Positions 1-6,686 of a stretch of DNA of 64,000 nt are shown here, in pieces. The position numbers were made by a program, and so were the translations under genes. Source of the DNA: Shinella pollutisoli (lineage in GTDB: Bacteria > Pseudomonadota > Alphaproteobacteria > Rhizobiales > Rhizobiaceae); NCBI RefSeq assembly GCF_024609765.1, contig NZ_JANFDG010000018.1:1-64000 (forward strand). The letters are read 5' to 3'. How positions within the stretch are numbered: position 1 is the first letter of the stretch; the number at the start of each line of letters is the position of its first letter. Below the pieces are notes generated by a model, which saw nothing but the letters and a program-made list of their open reading frames with translations, had not been told where the DNA came from and did not search any database.

Positions 1-29
1 AAGCGCCACCGCCCTCGTCGATGAGCGGC

Positions 30-59
30 GTTATAAGCCCACCAAAAGGTAGACGTCAA
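30..59 (-). promoter_or_regulatory. Candidate strong promoter reading off the left edge
   Basis: On the minus strand TTGACG (59-54) is followed after 18 bases by TATAAC (35-30). An AT-rich stretch lies upstream of it at about 75-95. The promoter reads out of the window, so the gene it drives is not visible. The near-consensus boxes suggest a highly expressed gene, perhaps a stable RNA operon; that part is inference. Confidence 0.4.
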
Positions 60-185
60 CAGGGGGCGGACAAAAATTTTCGAGAAAAATGCCGGCTTGG
101 CATTTGTTAAGCATAATCAGCGCCTTGCCGGTGCATTCCGTGAATTTCGGGGAAAAGTCCCGTCTCTCCGCTTGACGCCGGAACG

Positions 186-218
186 AAAAAGGGCGCCGGC
201 GGCCTGCCGCAGCGCCCC
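186..218 (-). terminator. Intrinsic terminator of the UPF0114 gene
   Basis: On the minus strand a GC-rich hairpin, with arms ending in GGGCGC and GGCGCCC, is followed directly by a run of five T. It lies 22 bases past the stop codon of the upstream membrane protein gene. Nothing else supportable is seen in bases 60-185. Confidence 0.65.
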
Positions 219-239
219 TCGCCCCGGCTTTCGTGGCCG

Positions 240-740
240 TCAGCTCTTCAGCTTGCCCATGATCTTCTCCAGGAAGCCGAGCAGCACCGCCGAGACGACG
301 AAGGCGAGGTGCATGAGCGTCAGCCACATCAGCTTGGCGTCGGTATATTGCTGGGCGTTCAGGAAGACCTGCAGGAGATGGATCGAGGAGATCGCGACGA
401 TCGACGAGGCGACCTTGATCTTCAGGCTGCCGGCGTCGAGCTTGCCGAGGAAGGACACGTCCGCGTCCGTCTCGTCGAAGCGGCTGACGAAATTCTCGTA
501 GCCGGCGATCATCACCATCAGGATCAGGCTCGCCACCAGCGCCGCGTCGATCAGGCCCAGCATGGCGAGGATCATCTGGGCGTCGTCGTAGACGAAGACG
601 TTCGAGGTGACCTTGACGAACTTGTAGAGGAAGGAGACCGCATAGACGGCGAGCGCGGCGACGAGGCCGAGATAGAAGATCACGAGCAGCCAGCGGCTCG
701 ACAGGATGATGCGCTCGACCAGGAGTTCGAGGGATTTCAC
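240..740 (-). CDS. UPF0114 (YqhA) family membrane protein
   Basis: This encodes an inner-membrane protein of about 166 residues of the YqhA/UPF0114 family, whose biochemical function is not established. Three to four hydrophobic segments are visible (residues about 13-38, 60-85, 105-125 and 135-155), with the conserved ERIILSSRWLL stretch near the N-terminus typical of the family. I chose the GTG at 740 because AGGAG lies 7 bases upstream and it gives the usual family length. A TTG six codons further upstream would only add residues outside the conserved part. It stands alone, with its own terminator downstream. Confidence 0.8.
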   Translation of the reverse strand: MKSLELLVERIILSSRWLLVIFYLGLVAALAVYAVSFLYKFVKVTSNVFVYDDAQMILAMLGLIDAALVASLILMVMIAGYENFVSRFDETDADVSFLGKLDAGSLKIKVASSIVAISSIHLLQVFLNAQQYTDAKLMWLTLMHLAFVVSAVLLGFLEKIMGKLKS

Positions 741-825
741 GTGCGGGCTCCTCAGCAATCGGCAGTCGTCAACCGCTGATTAACCAAACGCCCGGCGCGC
801 CGCAAGGCCCTCGGGCACGCAAGAC

Positions 826-849
826 GGGCGGCGTCCGCGGACGCCGCCC
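826..849. terminator. Perfect 24-bp GC palindrome downstream of the DUF1328 gene
   Basis: GGGCGGCGTCCG is followed immediately by its exact reverse complement. It sits 20 bases beyond the DUF1328 stop codon on the minus strand. There is no T-tract, so if it ends transcription it would do so as a weak or Rho-assisted site; it could also protect the transcript's 3' end. Confidence 0.45.
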
Positions 850-869
850 CGCCTGGCTGCGCTCCGTCC

Positions 870-1034
870 TCACGCCCGCCTGAAGAGGCCCGCGATCAAC
901 GACAGGACCAGCAGGGCGAGGAAGACGAAGAAGAGGATCTGCGCGATCCCGGCGGAGGCGCCGGCGATGCCGCTGAAGCCCAGAAGGCCCGCGACCAGCG
1001 CGATGACGAGAAAGACCACGGCATAGTAGAGCAT
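870..1034 (-). CDS. DUF1328 family small membrane protein
   Basis: This is a 54-residue, almost wholly hydrophobic protein beginning [16 protein letters not shown] and ending in GLFRRA. It matches the DUF1328 (YtjA-like) family of tiny two-helix membrane proteins, often stress-induced but without known function. The ATG at 1034 is preceded by AGGAG at a normal distance. A longer in-frame reading upstream would add an Arg-rich stretch unlike the family. It is transcribed away from the DUF3309 gene, so the two small membrane proteins share one intergenic region close to the nepR/phyR stress locus. Confidence 0.75.
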   Translation of the reverse strand: MLYYAVVFLVIALVAGLLGFSGIAGASAGIAQILFFVFLALLVLSLIAGLFRRA

Positions 1035-1174
1035 CGTTCCAACTCCTGTTTGCATCGGCTGGAAAACGACACACGCGGGTGAAAGTTCCCGGCGCTTTCG
1101 CCGCCGCCCGGGCGGAACAATTTCCCCCCTGCTCCGTTGTCGGCTCAACGCTCGACACAGCGAAAGGACAGCAG

Positions 1175-1330
1175 ATGCTCAGCACCATTCTCCTCGTCAT
1201 CCTCATCCTGCTTCTCATCGGCGCGCTGCCGAACTGGGGATACAGCCGCAACTGGGGCTACGGCCCGTCCGGCGGGCTTGGCCTGATCGTGCTGATCCTC
1301 CTCATCCTCGTCCTCATGGGCCGGATCTGA
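1175..1330 (+). CDS. DUF3309 family small hydrophobic protein
   Basis: This 51-residue protein has two hydrophobic stretches (residues about 2-17 and 34-50) around a Gly/Trp/Tyr-rich loop with [15 protein letters not shown]. The pattern is that of DUF3309, a family of tiny membrane proteins of unknown function common in Rhizobiales. The ATG at 1175 follows GAAAGGA. A hairpin terminator lies 45 bases downstream. Clustering with a DUF1328 gene and nepR/phyR suggests membership of the general stress regulon, which is inference only. Confidence 0.7.
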   Translation: MLSTILLVILILLLIGALPNWGYSRNWGYGPSGGLGLIVLILLILVLMGRI

Positions 1331-1375
1331 TCGCATTGGCCGCAGGCGTGGCGCATACGGATGGCAGAAACGACG

Positions 1376-1397
1376 AAACGGGCCGCTGGCCCGTTTT
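1376..1397 (+). terminator. Intrinsic terminator of the DUF3309 gene
   Basis: AAACGGGCC, a GCT loop and GGCCCGTTT form a perfect 9-bp stem followed by TCCT. It lies between the DUF3309 stop and the convergent nepR stop and could serve both strands. Confidence 0.7.
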
Positions 1398-1431
1398 CCT
1401 GTGCCCGGCATCGGGCGGCAATGTCGCGCGG

Positions 1432-1617
1432 TCAGCGGCCCGGCTTCGCCCTCCGCTCGGCCTCGTCGAGCTTTTCCAGGAGGTCGAGCAACCGGTCCGG
1501 CACCGGTTCGGTTTCGATGACGTCGTAGAAGGACTTCAGCTTGCGGCCGATCGGGCCGTTCGGATCGAAGGCGACCTGAGAATCGGTGCGGCGCTTGTCT
1601 TCGTCGGGCTTGGCCAT
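1432..1617 (-). CDS. nepR: Anti-sigma factor NepR
   Basis: This 61-residue protein contains the NepR signature IGRKLKSFYDVIETEPVPDR followed by LLDLLEKLDEAE. NepR holds the EcfG sigma factor of the alphaproteobacterial general stress response inactive until phosphorylated PhyR captures it. I prefer the ATG at 1617, preceded by AAGGGAAG, over the in-frame ATG at 1641, which lacks a ribosome binding site. It is divergent from phyR, the classic arrangement. The usual partner ecfG is not downstream: a convergent small gene follows instead, so the sigma factor must be encoded elsewhere. Confidence 0.9.
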   Translation of the reverse strand: MAKPDEDKRRTDSQVAFDPNGPIGRKLKSFYDVIETEPVPDRLLDLLEKLDEAERRAKPGR

Positions 1618-1686
1618 CAGATTGCTTCCCTTGTACGCCATTCTCTAATCTTCGTTTCGCCCAACATTCCCAATAGCAAGACAAAC

Positions 1687-1748
1687 CGAGTATGTCATAA
1701 ATAGGTTTCCGCATGGTGAACTGTAGCGGAAACGGTTCCGATGCGGAA
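1687..1748. promoter_or_regulatory. nepR/phyR divergent promoter region with EcfG-like elements
   Basis: The spacer holds a perfect inverted repeat GTTTCCGC (1705-1712) / GCGGAAAC (1726-1733). Reading toward nepR, GGAAAC is followed after 16 bases by CGGTTT, close to the EcfG-type GGAAC-N16/17-CGTT promoter. Further GGAAC copies lie at 1744-1748 (+) and 1739-1735 (-). Autoregulation by the stress sigma factor is known for such loci; the exact start sites here are inferred. Confidence 0.45.
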
Positions 1749-1767
1749 CATATTCAGGGAGAATAAT

Positions 1768-2568
1768 ATGTCGCTTTCCACCCGTATCGCACCGCATCTC
1801 GCCTATCTGAGGCGGTTTTCCCGTGCCGTGACGGGCTCCCAGACCTCGGGCGACGCCTATGTCGCCGCCATGCTCGAGGCGCTCGTCGCCGACATATCGC
1901 TCTATCCGGATCGCGCCAGCGACCGGATCGCGCTCTACCGGCTCTACTGCACGCTCTTTGCCAACCTGGACGTGACGCTGCCCGACACCACCTCGCCCTT
2001 CGGCTGGGAACGGCAGGCGGCGGCCAACCTGGCAAGCCTCCCCCCGGCGGCGCGCAAGGCCTTCCTGCTCGTCGCCGTGGAGGGCTTCGACCTCGCCGAG
2101 GGCGCCGACATCCTCGACGTCTCCGAGGAACGCTTCGCCGAGCTCCTCGACGAGGCTTCGCGCGACATCTCGCGGCAGGTGGCGACCGACATCATGATCA
2201 TCGAGGACGAGCCGCTGATCGCCATGGACATCGAGGACATGGTCAAGGGGCTCGGCCACCGGGTGACGGGCATCGCCCGCACCCATGCCGAGGCCGTCGA
2301 CCTCTACCGCCGCACCGCACCGCGCATGGTGCTCGCCGACATCCAGCTCGCCGACGGCAGCTCGGGCATCGACGCGGTCAACGACATCCTGAAAGACAGC
2401 ACGATCCCGGTGATCTTCATCACCGCCTTCCCCGAGCGGCTCCTGACGGGCGAGAAGCCGGAGCCGGCCTTCCTCGTCACCAAGCCGTTCAATCCGGACA
2501 TGGTGAAGGCGCTGATCAGCCAGGCGCTGTTCTTCGACGAGCAGGCGCGGCTGCGCAAGTCCGCCTGA
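1768..2568 (+). CDS. phyR: General stress response regulator PhyR
   Basis: This 266-residue response regulator has an N-terminal ECF-sigma-like domain (residues about 5-130) and a C-terminal receiver domain (about 140-258). The receiver shows acidic residues in IIEDEP, the phospho-acceptor Asp191 in VLADIQLADG and the conserved Lys in LVTKPF. In this family, phosphorylation exposes the sigma-like domain, which binds NepR and frees EcfG. The ATG at 1768 follows AGGGAGA; an upstream in-frame ATG at 1741 would add nine residues without a ribosome binding site. It is divergent from nepR and ends at a strong hairpin. No cognate histidine kinase gene is adjacent. Confidence 0.95.
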   Translation: MSLSTRIAPHLAYLRRFSRAVTGSQTSGDAYVAAMLEALVADISLYPDRASDRIALYRLYCTLFANLDVTLPDTTSPFGWERQAAANLASLPPAARKAFLLVAVEGFDLAEGADILDVSEERFAELLDEASRDISRQVATDIMIIEDEPLIAMDIEDMVKGLGHRVTGIARTHAEAVDLYRRTAPRMVLADIQLADGSSGIDAVNDILKDSTIPVIFITAFPERLLTGEKPEPAFLVTKPFNPDMVKALISQALFFDEQARLRKSA

Positions 2569-2590
2569 CGCGCCCATCGTCTTCAACGGG

Positions 2591-2617
2591 AACGGCCCGC
2601 GCGATGCGCGGGCCGTT
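2591..2617. terminator. Bidirectional hairpin between phyR and the RidA gene
   Basis: AACGGCCCGCGC and GCGCGGGCCGTT form a perfect 12-bp stem with a 3-base GAT loop, between two convergent genes. Confidence 0.65.
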
Positions 2618-2637
2618 CGCATTCCGGCCGGCCGGTC

Positions 2638-2982
2638 TCAGACGGCGGCGACGACGATCACCTCGACGAGATATTCCGGCGCGGCGAGCTTCGATTCGCC
2701 GGTCGCGCGCGCAGGCGCATGACCCGGCGCCACCCAGGCATCCCAGACGGCGTTCATCTTCGGGAAGTCGGCGATGTCGGCAAGCCAGATCTGCGTCGAC
2801 AGGATGCGGGTCTTGTCGGAGCCGACGAGCGCCAGCAGGCGGTCGACCTCGGCCAGCGCCTGCCGCGTCTGCTCGGCGACGTCGGAACCCGGTTCGCCGA
2901 CCTGGCCGGCGAGATAGACCGTGCCGTTGTGCACGACGGCCTCGCTCATGCGCGAGCCGGTTTCGAAGCGTTTGATATCCAT
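2638..2982 (-). CDS. RidA family protein
   Basis: This is a 114-residue member of the RidA/YjgF/Rid family. RidA proteins hydrolyse reactive enamine/imine intermediates made by PLP enzymes; other subgroups have different or unknown substrates. Visible family features are the VYLAGQVG strand, the ATGESKLAAPEYLVEVIVVA C-terminal segment and the overall length. Arg in the ARATGES stretch is where the substrate-binding Arg of RidA is expected. It starts 13 bases after dppF and is preceded by GAGAGGAAAG, so it is probably the last gene of the peptide transporter operon. The exact subgroup is not resolved. Confidence 0.85.
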   Translation of the reverse strand: MDIKRFETGSRMSEAVVHNGTVYLAGQVGEPGSDVAEQTRQALAEVDRLLALVGSDKTRILSTQIWLADIADFPKMNAVWDAWVAPGHAPARATGESKLAAPEYLVEVIVVAAV

Positions 2983-2995
2983 TCTGGCTTTCCTC

Positions 2996-3829
2996 TCAGA
3001 GTTCAGGCCGGCCCTTGCGGGCGAGGCGCGCCCTGATCGCCTCCACGTCGACGCGCGGTGTGGCGGCGAACAGGGTCTTGGTGTAGCTGTGCTGCGGATT
3101 GTCGAACACGGCGTCGCGGCTGCCGTATTCGACGGCCTCGCCGAAATACATCACCATCACGTCGTCGGCGATATGGCGCACCACGGAAAGATCGTGGCTG
3201 ATGAAGACGTAGGTCAGGCGGAATTCCTCCTGCAGGTCCGCAAGCAGATTCAGCACCTGCGCCTGCACCGAAAGGTCGAGCGCGGAGACCGGCTCGTCGA
3301 GCACCAGGAGGCGCGGATTCAGCATCAGCGCGCGGGCGATCGCCACGCGCTGGCGCTGGCCGCCGGAGAACATGTGCGGATAGCGCCCGTAGTGCCGCTC
3401 CTCCAGCCCCACCTTCTTCAGCATGGCCATGGCGCGGTCGCGCCGCTCGCCGGACGGGATCTTCGTGTTGATGACCAGCGGCTCGGTGAGGATGTCGCCG
3501 ATCTTCTTGCGCGGGTTGAGCGAGCCGTAGGGGTTCTGGAAGACAATCTGCACCTTGCTGCGCATGTCCGGCGTCAGCGGCTCGCTGGCGATGTCGATCC
3601 TGCGGCCGTCGATCAGCATCTCGCCCGCGGTCACCGGGTCGATCATCGTCACCATGCGGGCAAGGGTGGACTTGCCGCAGCCGCTCTCGCCGACGATGGC
3701 GAGCGTCTTGCCCTCCTCCACCGAGAAGCTCACACCCTTCACGGCGTGCACGGTCTTGGCCGGTTTGAACAGACTGCCGGGGATGTGGTAGTCGCGCTTC
3801 AGGTTGCGCGCTTCGAGGACAGGGGTCAT
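2996..3829 (-). CDS. dppF: Peptide ABC transporter ATP-binding protein, DppF type
   Basis: This 277-residue protein is the second ATPase of an Opp/Dpp-type importer. It has Walker A GESGCGKST, a Q-loop in IVFQNPYGSLNPRK, the ABC signature SGGQRQR and Walker B LLVLDEP, then the C-terminal extension typical of OppF/DppF. It couples ATP hydrolysis to uptake through the DppBC channel. Its ATG overlaps the dppD stop as ATGA, indicating translational coupling. Substrate cannot be read from the ATPase; peptides are the family default, though haem, 5-aminolevulinate or other oligopeptide-like ligands are possible. Confidence 0.9.
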   Translation of the reverse strand: MTPVLEARNLKRDYHIPGSLFKPAKTVHAVKGVSFSVEEGKTLAIVGESGCGKSTLARMVTMIDPVTAGEMLIDGRRIDIASEPLTPDMRSKVQIVFQNPYGSLNPRKKIGDILTEPLVINTKIPSGERRDRAMAMLKKVGLEERHYGRYPHMFSGGQRQRVAIARALMLNPRLLVLDEPVSALDLSVQAQVLNLLADLQEEFRLTYVFISHDLSVVRHIADDVMVMYFGEAVEYGSRDAVFDNPQHSYTKTLFAATPRVDVEAIRARLARKGRPEL

Positions 3830-4680
3830 CGGACGGCTCCCGCGAAGATCTCGGCGTCGGTCAGCTTTTCCGTGATCGTCGGCAGGCGCCCGCCGGTGGC
3901 GTTTTCCGGCAGGGCGGACAGCAGCGCCCTGGTATAGACGCTCTTCGGGGCCGAGAAGAGCGACAGCACGTCGGCCTCCTCGATCTGGCGGCCCTTGTAC
4001 TGCACGATGACGCGATCGGCGGTCTCGGCGACGACGCCCATGTCGTGGGTGATGATGATGAGGCCCATGCCGTGCTCGGCCTGCAGCTTCATCAGGAGGT
4101 CGAGGATCTGCTTCTGGATCGTCACGTCGAGCGCCGTGGTCGGCTCGTCGGCGATCAAAAGCTTCGGATTGCAGGCGAGCGCCGTGGCGATCATCACGCG
4201 CTGGCACTGGCCGCCCGACATCTGGTGCGGGAAATGGCCGAGACGCTCCTGCGGGTTCGGGATGCCGACCGACTGGAACAGCTCGATCGCCCGGTCGCGG
4301 CGGGCCCTGCGGCCGAGATCCGTATGGACGCGCAGCACTTCCTCGATCTGGAAGCCCACCGTGAAGCACGGGTTGAGGCTGGCGACCGGCTCCTGGAAGA
4401 TCATGGCGATGTCCTTGCCGATGATCTTGCGCCGGTCGCTGTCGGACATGGCCTGCATGTCGCGGCCGTTGAAGGTGAGCGTGTCGGCCGTCACCTTCGC
4501 CGTCCAGGGCAGAAGCCCCATGGCGGCGAGCATGGAGACCGATTTTCCGGAGCCGGATTCGCCGACGATGGCGAGGACTTCACCCTCGTCCACCTTCAGC
4601 GAGACGCCGTCGACGGCGCGGAAAGGGCCGGATGCCGTCTGGAACTCGACGACGAGGTTCTTGATCTCGAGGAGCGACAT
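3826..4680 (-). CDS. dppD: Peptide ABC transporter ATP-binding protein, DppD type
   Basis: This 284-residue protein is the first ATPase of the importer, with Walker A GESGSGKS, a Q-loop in MIFQEPVASLNP, the signature SGGQCQR and Walker B LLIADEPTTALD. The Cys in the signature (QCQR where QRQR is usual) is a small departure seen here but lies outside the invariant SGG. The gene overlaps dppC by one base (TGATG) and dppF by four, so dppBCDF is one tightly coupled unit. Confidence 0.9.
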   Translation of the reverse strand: MSLLEIKNLVVEFQTASGPFRAVDGVSLKVDEGEVLAIVGESGSGKSVSMLAAMGLLPWTAKVTADTLTFNGRDMQAMSDSDRRKIIGKDIAMIFQEPVASLNPCFTVGFQIEEVLRVHTDLGRRARRDRAIELFQSVGIPNPQERLGHFPHQMSGGQCQRVMIATALACNPKLLIADEPTTALDVTIQKQILDLLMKLQAEHGMGLIIITHDMGVVAETADRVIVQYKGRQIEEADVLSLFSAPKSVYTRALLSALPENATGGRLPTITEKLTDAEIFAGAVR

Positions 4681-5573
4681 CACGACCTCTTCAGCTTGGG
4701 ATCGAGGGCGTCGCGCAGGCCGTCGCCCATCAGGTTGATGGCGAGCACGGTGACGAGGATGGCAAGGCCGGGGAAGGTCACGACCCACCAGGCGCGCTGG
4801 ATGAACTCGCGCGCTTCGGCGAGCATCGTGCCCCATTCCGGCGTCGGCGGCTGCGCGCCCATGCCGAGGAAGCCCAGCGCCGCGGCGTCGAGGATCGCCG
4901 CCGAGAAGGCGAGCGTCGCCTGGACGATGAGGGGCGCCAGGCAGTTCGGCAGGATCGTCAGGAACATGAGGCGCAGCGTGCCCGCGCCCGCGACCTGCGA
5001 GCCGACGACGTAGTCCTTCGACTTCTCCGTCATCACCGCGGCACGCGTCAGCCGCACGAAATGCGGCTGGTTGACGAGCGAGATGGCGATCATCGCGTTG
5101 AGCAGGCCCGGCCCCAGCACGGCCACCAGCACGAGGGCGAGCAGCAGCGACGGGAAGGCCAGGATGATATCCATGATGCGCATGATGAAGGTGTCGACCC
5201 GGCCGCGGAAATAGCCGGCGACGAGACCGATCAGCACGCCCGAGATCACAGACAGCGTCACGACGACGAGGCCGATGAAGAGCGAGAAGCGCGCGCCGTA
5301 GATGAGGCGCGAGAGGATGTCGCGGCCGACGGCGTCGGTGCCGAGCACATGGCCCCAGGTGCCGCCCTCCTGCCAGGCCGGCGGGAGCAGCAGCAGCTCG
5401 CGGTTCTGGATGCTCGGGCTGTGCGGCGCGACGAGGGGCGCGAAGACCGCAAGCAGCAGGATGGCGAGGAAGACGACGAGGCCGATCACCGCTCCCTTGT
5501 TGCGGGAGAAGTAGAACCAGAACTCCGACAAGCCGGACGGCGGGGCGGAGGCTTTCGTTTCGACTACGGTCAT
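4680..5573 (-). CDS. dppC: Peptide ABC transporter permease, DppC type
   Basis: This 297-residue inner-membrane permease has the OppC-type N-terminal segment: one membrane helix at about 27-50, then a soluble stretch with GTDAVGRDILSRLIYGAR, which is a DppC/OppC hallmark. Further helices follow at about 97-122, 133-160, 215-235 and 260-280. It pairs with DppB to form the channel. It lies 9 bases after the dppB stop. Start ATG at 5573. Confidence 0.9.
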   Translation of the reverse strand: MTVVETKASAPPSGLSEFWFYFSRNKGAVIGLVVFLAILLLAVFAPLVAPHSPSIQNRELLLLPPAWQEGGTWGHVLGTDAVGRDILSRLIYGARFSLFIGLVVVTLSVISGVLIGLVAGYFRGRVDTFIMRIMDIILAFPSLLLALVLVAVLGPGLLNAMIAISLVNQPHFVRLTRAAVMTEKSKDYVVGSQVAGAGTLRLMFLTILPNCLAPLIVQATLAFSAAILDAAALGFLGMGAQPPTPEWGTMLAEAREFIQRAWWVVTFPGLAILVTVLAINLMGDGLRDALDPKLKRS

Positions 5574-5582
5574 TGCCGCCTC

Positions 5583-6587
5583 CTATCGCCGGATGCGCGG
5601 GTTGACCAGCCCGTAGAGCAGGTCGACCACGAGGTTGACGATCATGATGACGGCGGCGATCAGCATCAGCCCGCCCTGCACGACGGCATAGTCGCGCTTG
5701 AACACGCTGTCGACCATCCACTTGCCGATGCCCGGCCAGGAGAAGATCGTCTCCGTCAGGATGGCGCCGGCGAGCAGCACGCCCACCTGCAGGCCGATCG
5801 TGGTGATGACGGGGATCATCGCATTGCGCAGCGCGTGGATGCCGACGACCCGCAAGGGAGACAGTCCCTTGGCGCGGGCGGTGCGCACGTAGTCCTCGCC
5901 GAGCACCTCGAGCATGGCCGAGCGCGTCTGGCGGGCGATGACGGCGAGCGGGATGGTGGCAAGCACGACCGTCGGCAGGATCAGATAGGTCAGCGCCGAC
6001 TTGAAGGCGCCTGCCTGGCCGGAGATCAGGCTGTCGATCAGCATGAAGCCCGTGACGGACGGGAAGAAGTAGAGGAGAGAGATGCGCCCCGACACCGGCG
6101 TCCAGCCGAGATAGCCGGAGAAGAAGATGATCAGCAGCAGGCCCCACCAGAAGATCGGCATCGAATAGCCGACCAGTGCGGCGCCCATGATCGACTGGTC
6201 GAGCCAGGTGCCGCGCTTCACCGCGGCCAGCACGCCGGCCGGAATGCCGAGGCAGACGGCGACGAGGATGGCGCAGAGCGAAAGCTCGAGCGTGGCGGGG
6301 AAGAGGTTCAGGAAATCCTCGAGCACCGGACGCTTGGTGACGATGGAGCTGCCGAAATCGCCGGTGACCAGGCCGGCGAGATAATCGAGATACTGCACGT
6401 AGATCGGACGGTCGAGGCCGAGCTGGTGCATCAGTTCGGCGTGCCGTTCCGGCGACATCACCCGTTCGCCGGACATCAGCATCACCGGATCGCCCGGAAG
6501 CAGCCTGATGAAGGAGAAGGCGATGATCGATACCCCGATGAACGTGGGTATCAGGACGGCGAGCCGCCCGAAAATGAAACGAAGCAT
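5583..6587 (-). CDS. dppB: Peptide ABC transporter permease, DppB type
   Basis: This 334-residue permease begins MLRFIFGRLAVLIPTFIGVS and has the LLPGDP motif after the first helix, both typical of DppB/OppB. Six membrane segments are visible, with the cytoplasmic loop ARAKGLSPLRVVGIHALRNA that contacts the ATPases. I use the ATG at 6587; a TTG three codons upstream is also in frame. It is separated from dppA by about 100 bases holding a hairpin, so its expression is probably lower than that of the binding protein. Confidence 0.9.
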   Translation of the reverse strand: MLRFIFGRLAVLIPTFIGVSIIAFSFIRLLPGDPVMLMSGERVMSPERHAELMHQLGLDRPIYVQYLDYLAGLVTGDFGSSIVTKRPVLEDFLNLFPATLELSLCAILVAVCLGIPAGVLAAVKRGTWLDQSIMGAALVGYSMPIFWWGLLLIIFFSGYLGWTPVSGRISLLYFFPSVTGFMLIDSLISGQAGAFKSALTYLILPTVVLATIPLAVIARQTRSAMLEVLGEDYVRTARAKGLSPLRVVGIHALRNAMIPVITTIGLQVGVLLAGAILTETIFSWPGIGKWMVDSVFKRDYAVVQGGLMLIAAVIMIVNLVVDLLYGLVNPRIRR

Positions 6588-6614
6588 GGGAGCCAATCCC
6601 TATATTCTTGAAAA

Positions 6615-6644
6615 CCGGCGGCCCGAATTGCTTCGAGCCGCCGG
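6615..6644 (-). terminator. Intercistronic hairpin between dppA and dppB
   Basis: CCGGCGGC (6615-6622) pairs with GCCGCCGG (6637-6644). On the minus strand it is followed by TTTTC. It probably acts as a partial terminator or mRNA stabiliser giving more dppA than dppBCDF transcript, as is common in binding-protein operons. Confidence 0.55.
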
Positions 6645-6686
6645 CCATTGCACGCTCTTTGCGGCGTGCCTTTCGCGGAACCGATC

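Noticed and set aside
31-501. Short open frames in the first 500 bases on both strands
   Set aside because: They cover the terminator and the UPF0114 gene antisense and have no ribosome binding site or recognisable motif.
3826-6648. A 940-codon frame on the minus strand across dppB, dppC and dppD
   Set aside because: Only its last 284 codons are real (dppD). The upstream part is an Arg/Ala/Pro-rich off-frame reading of dppB and dppC.
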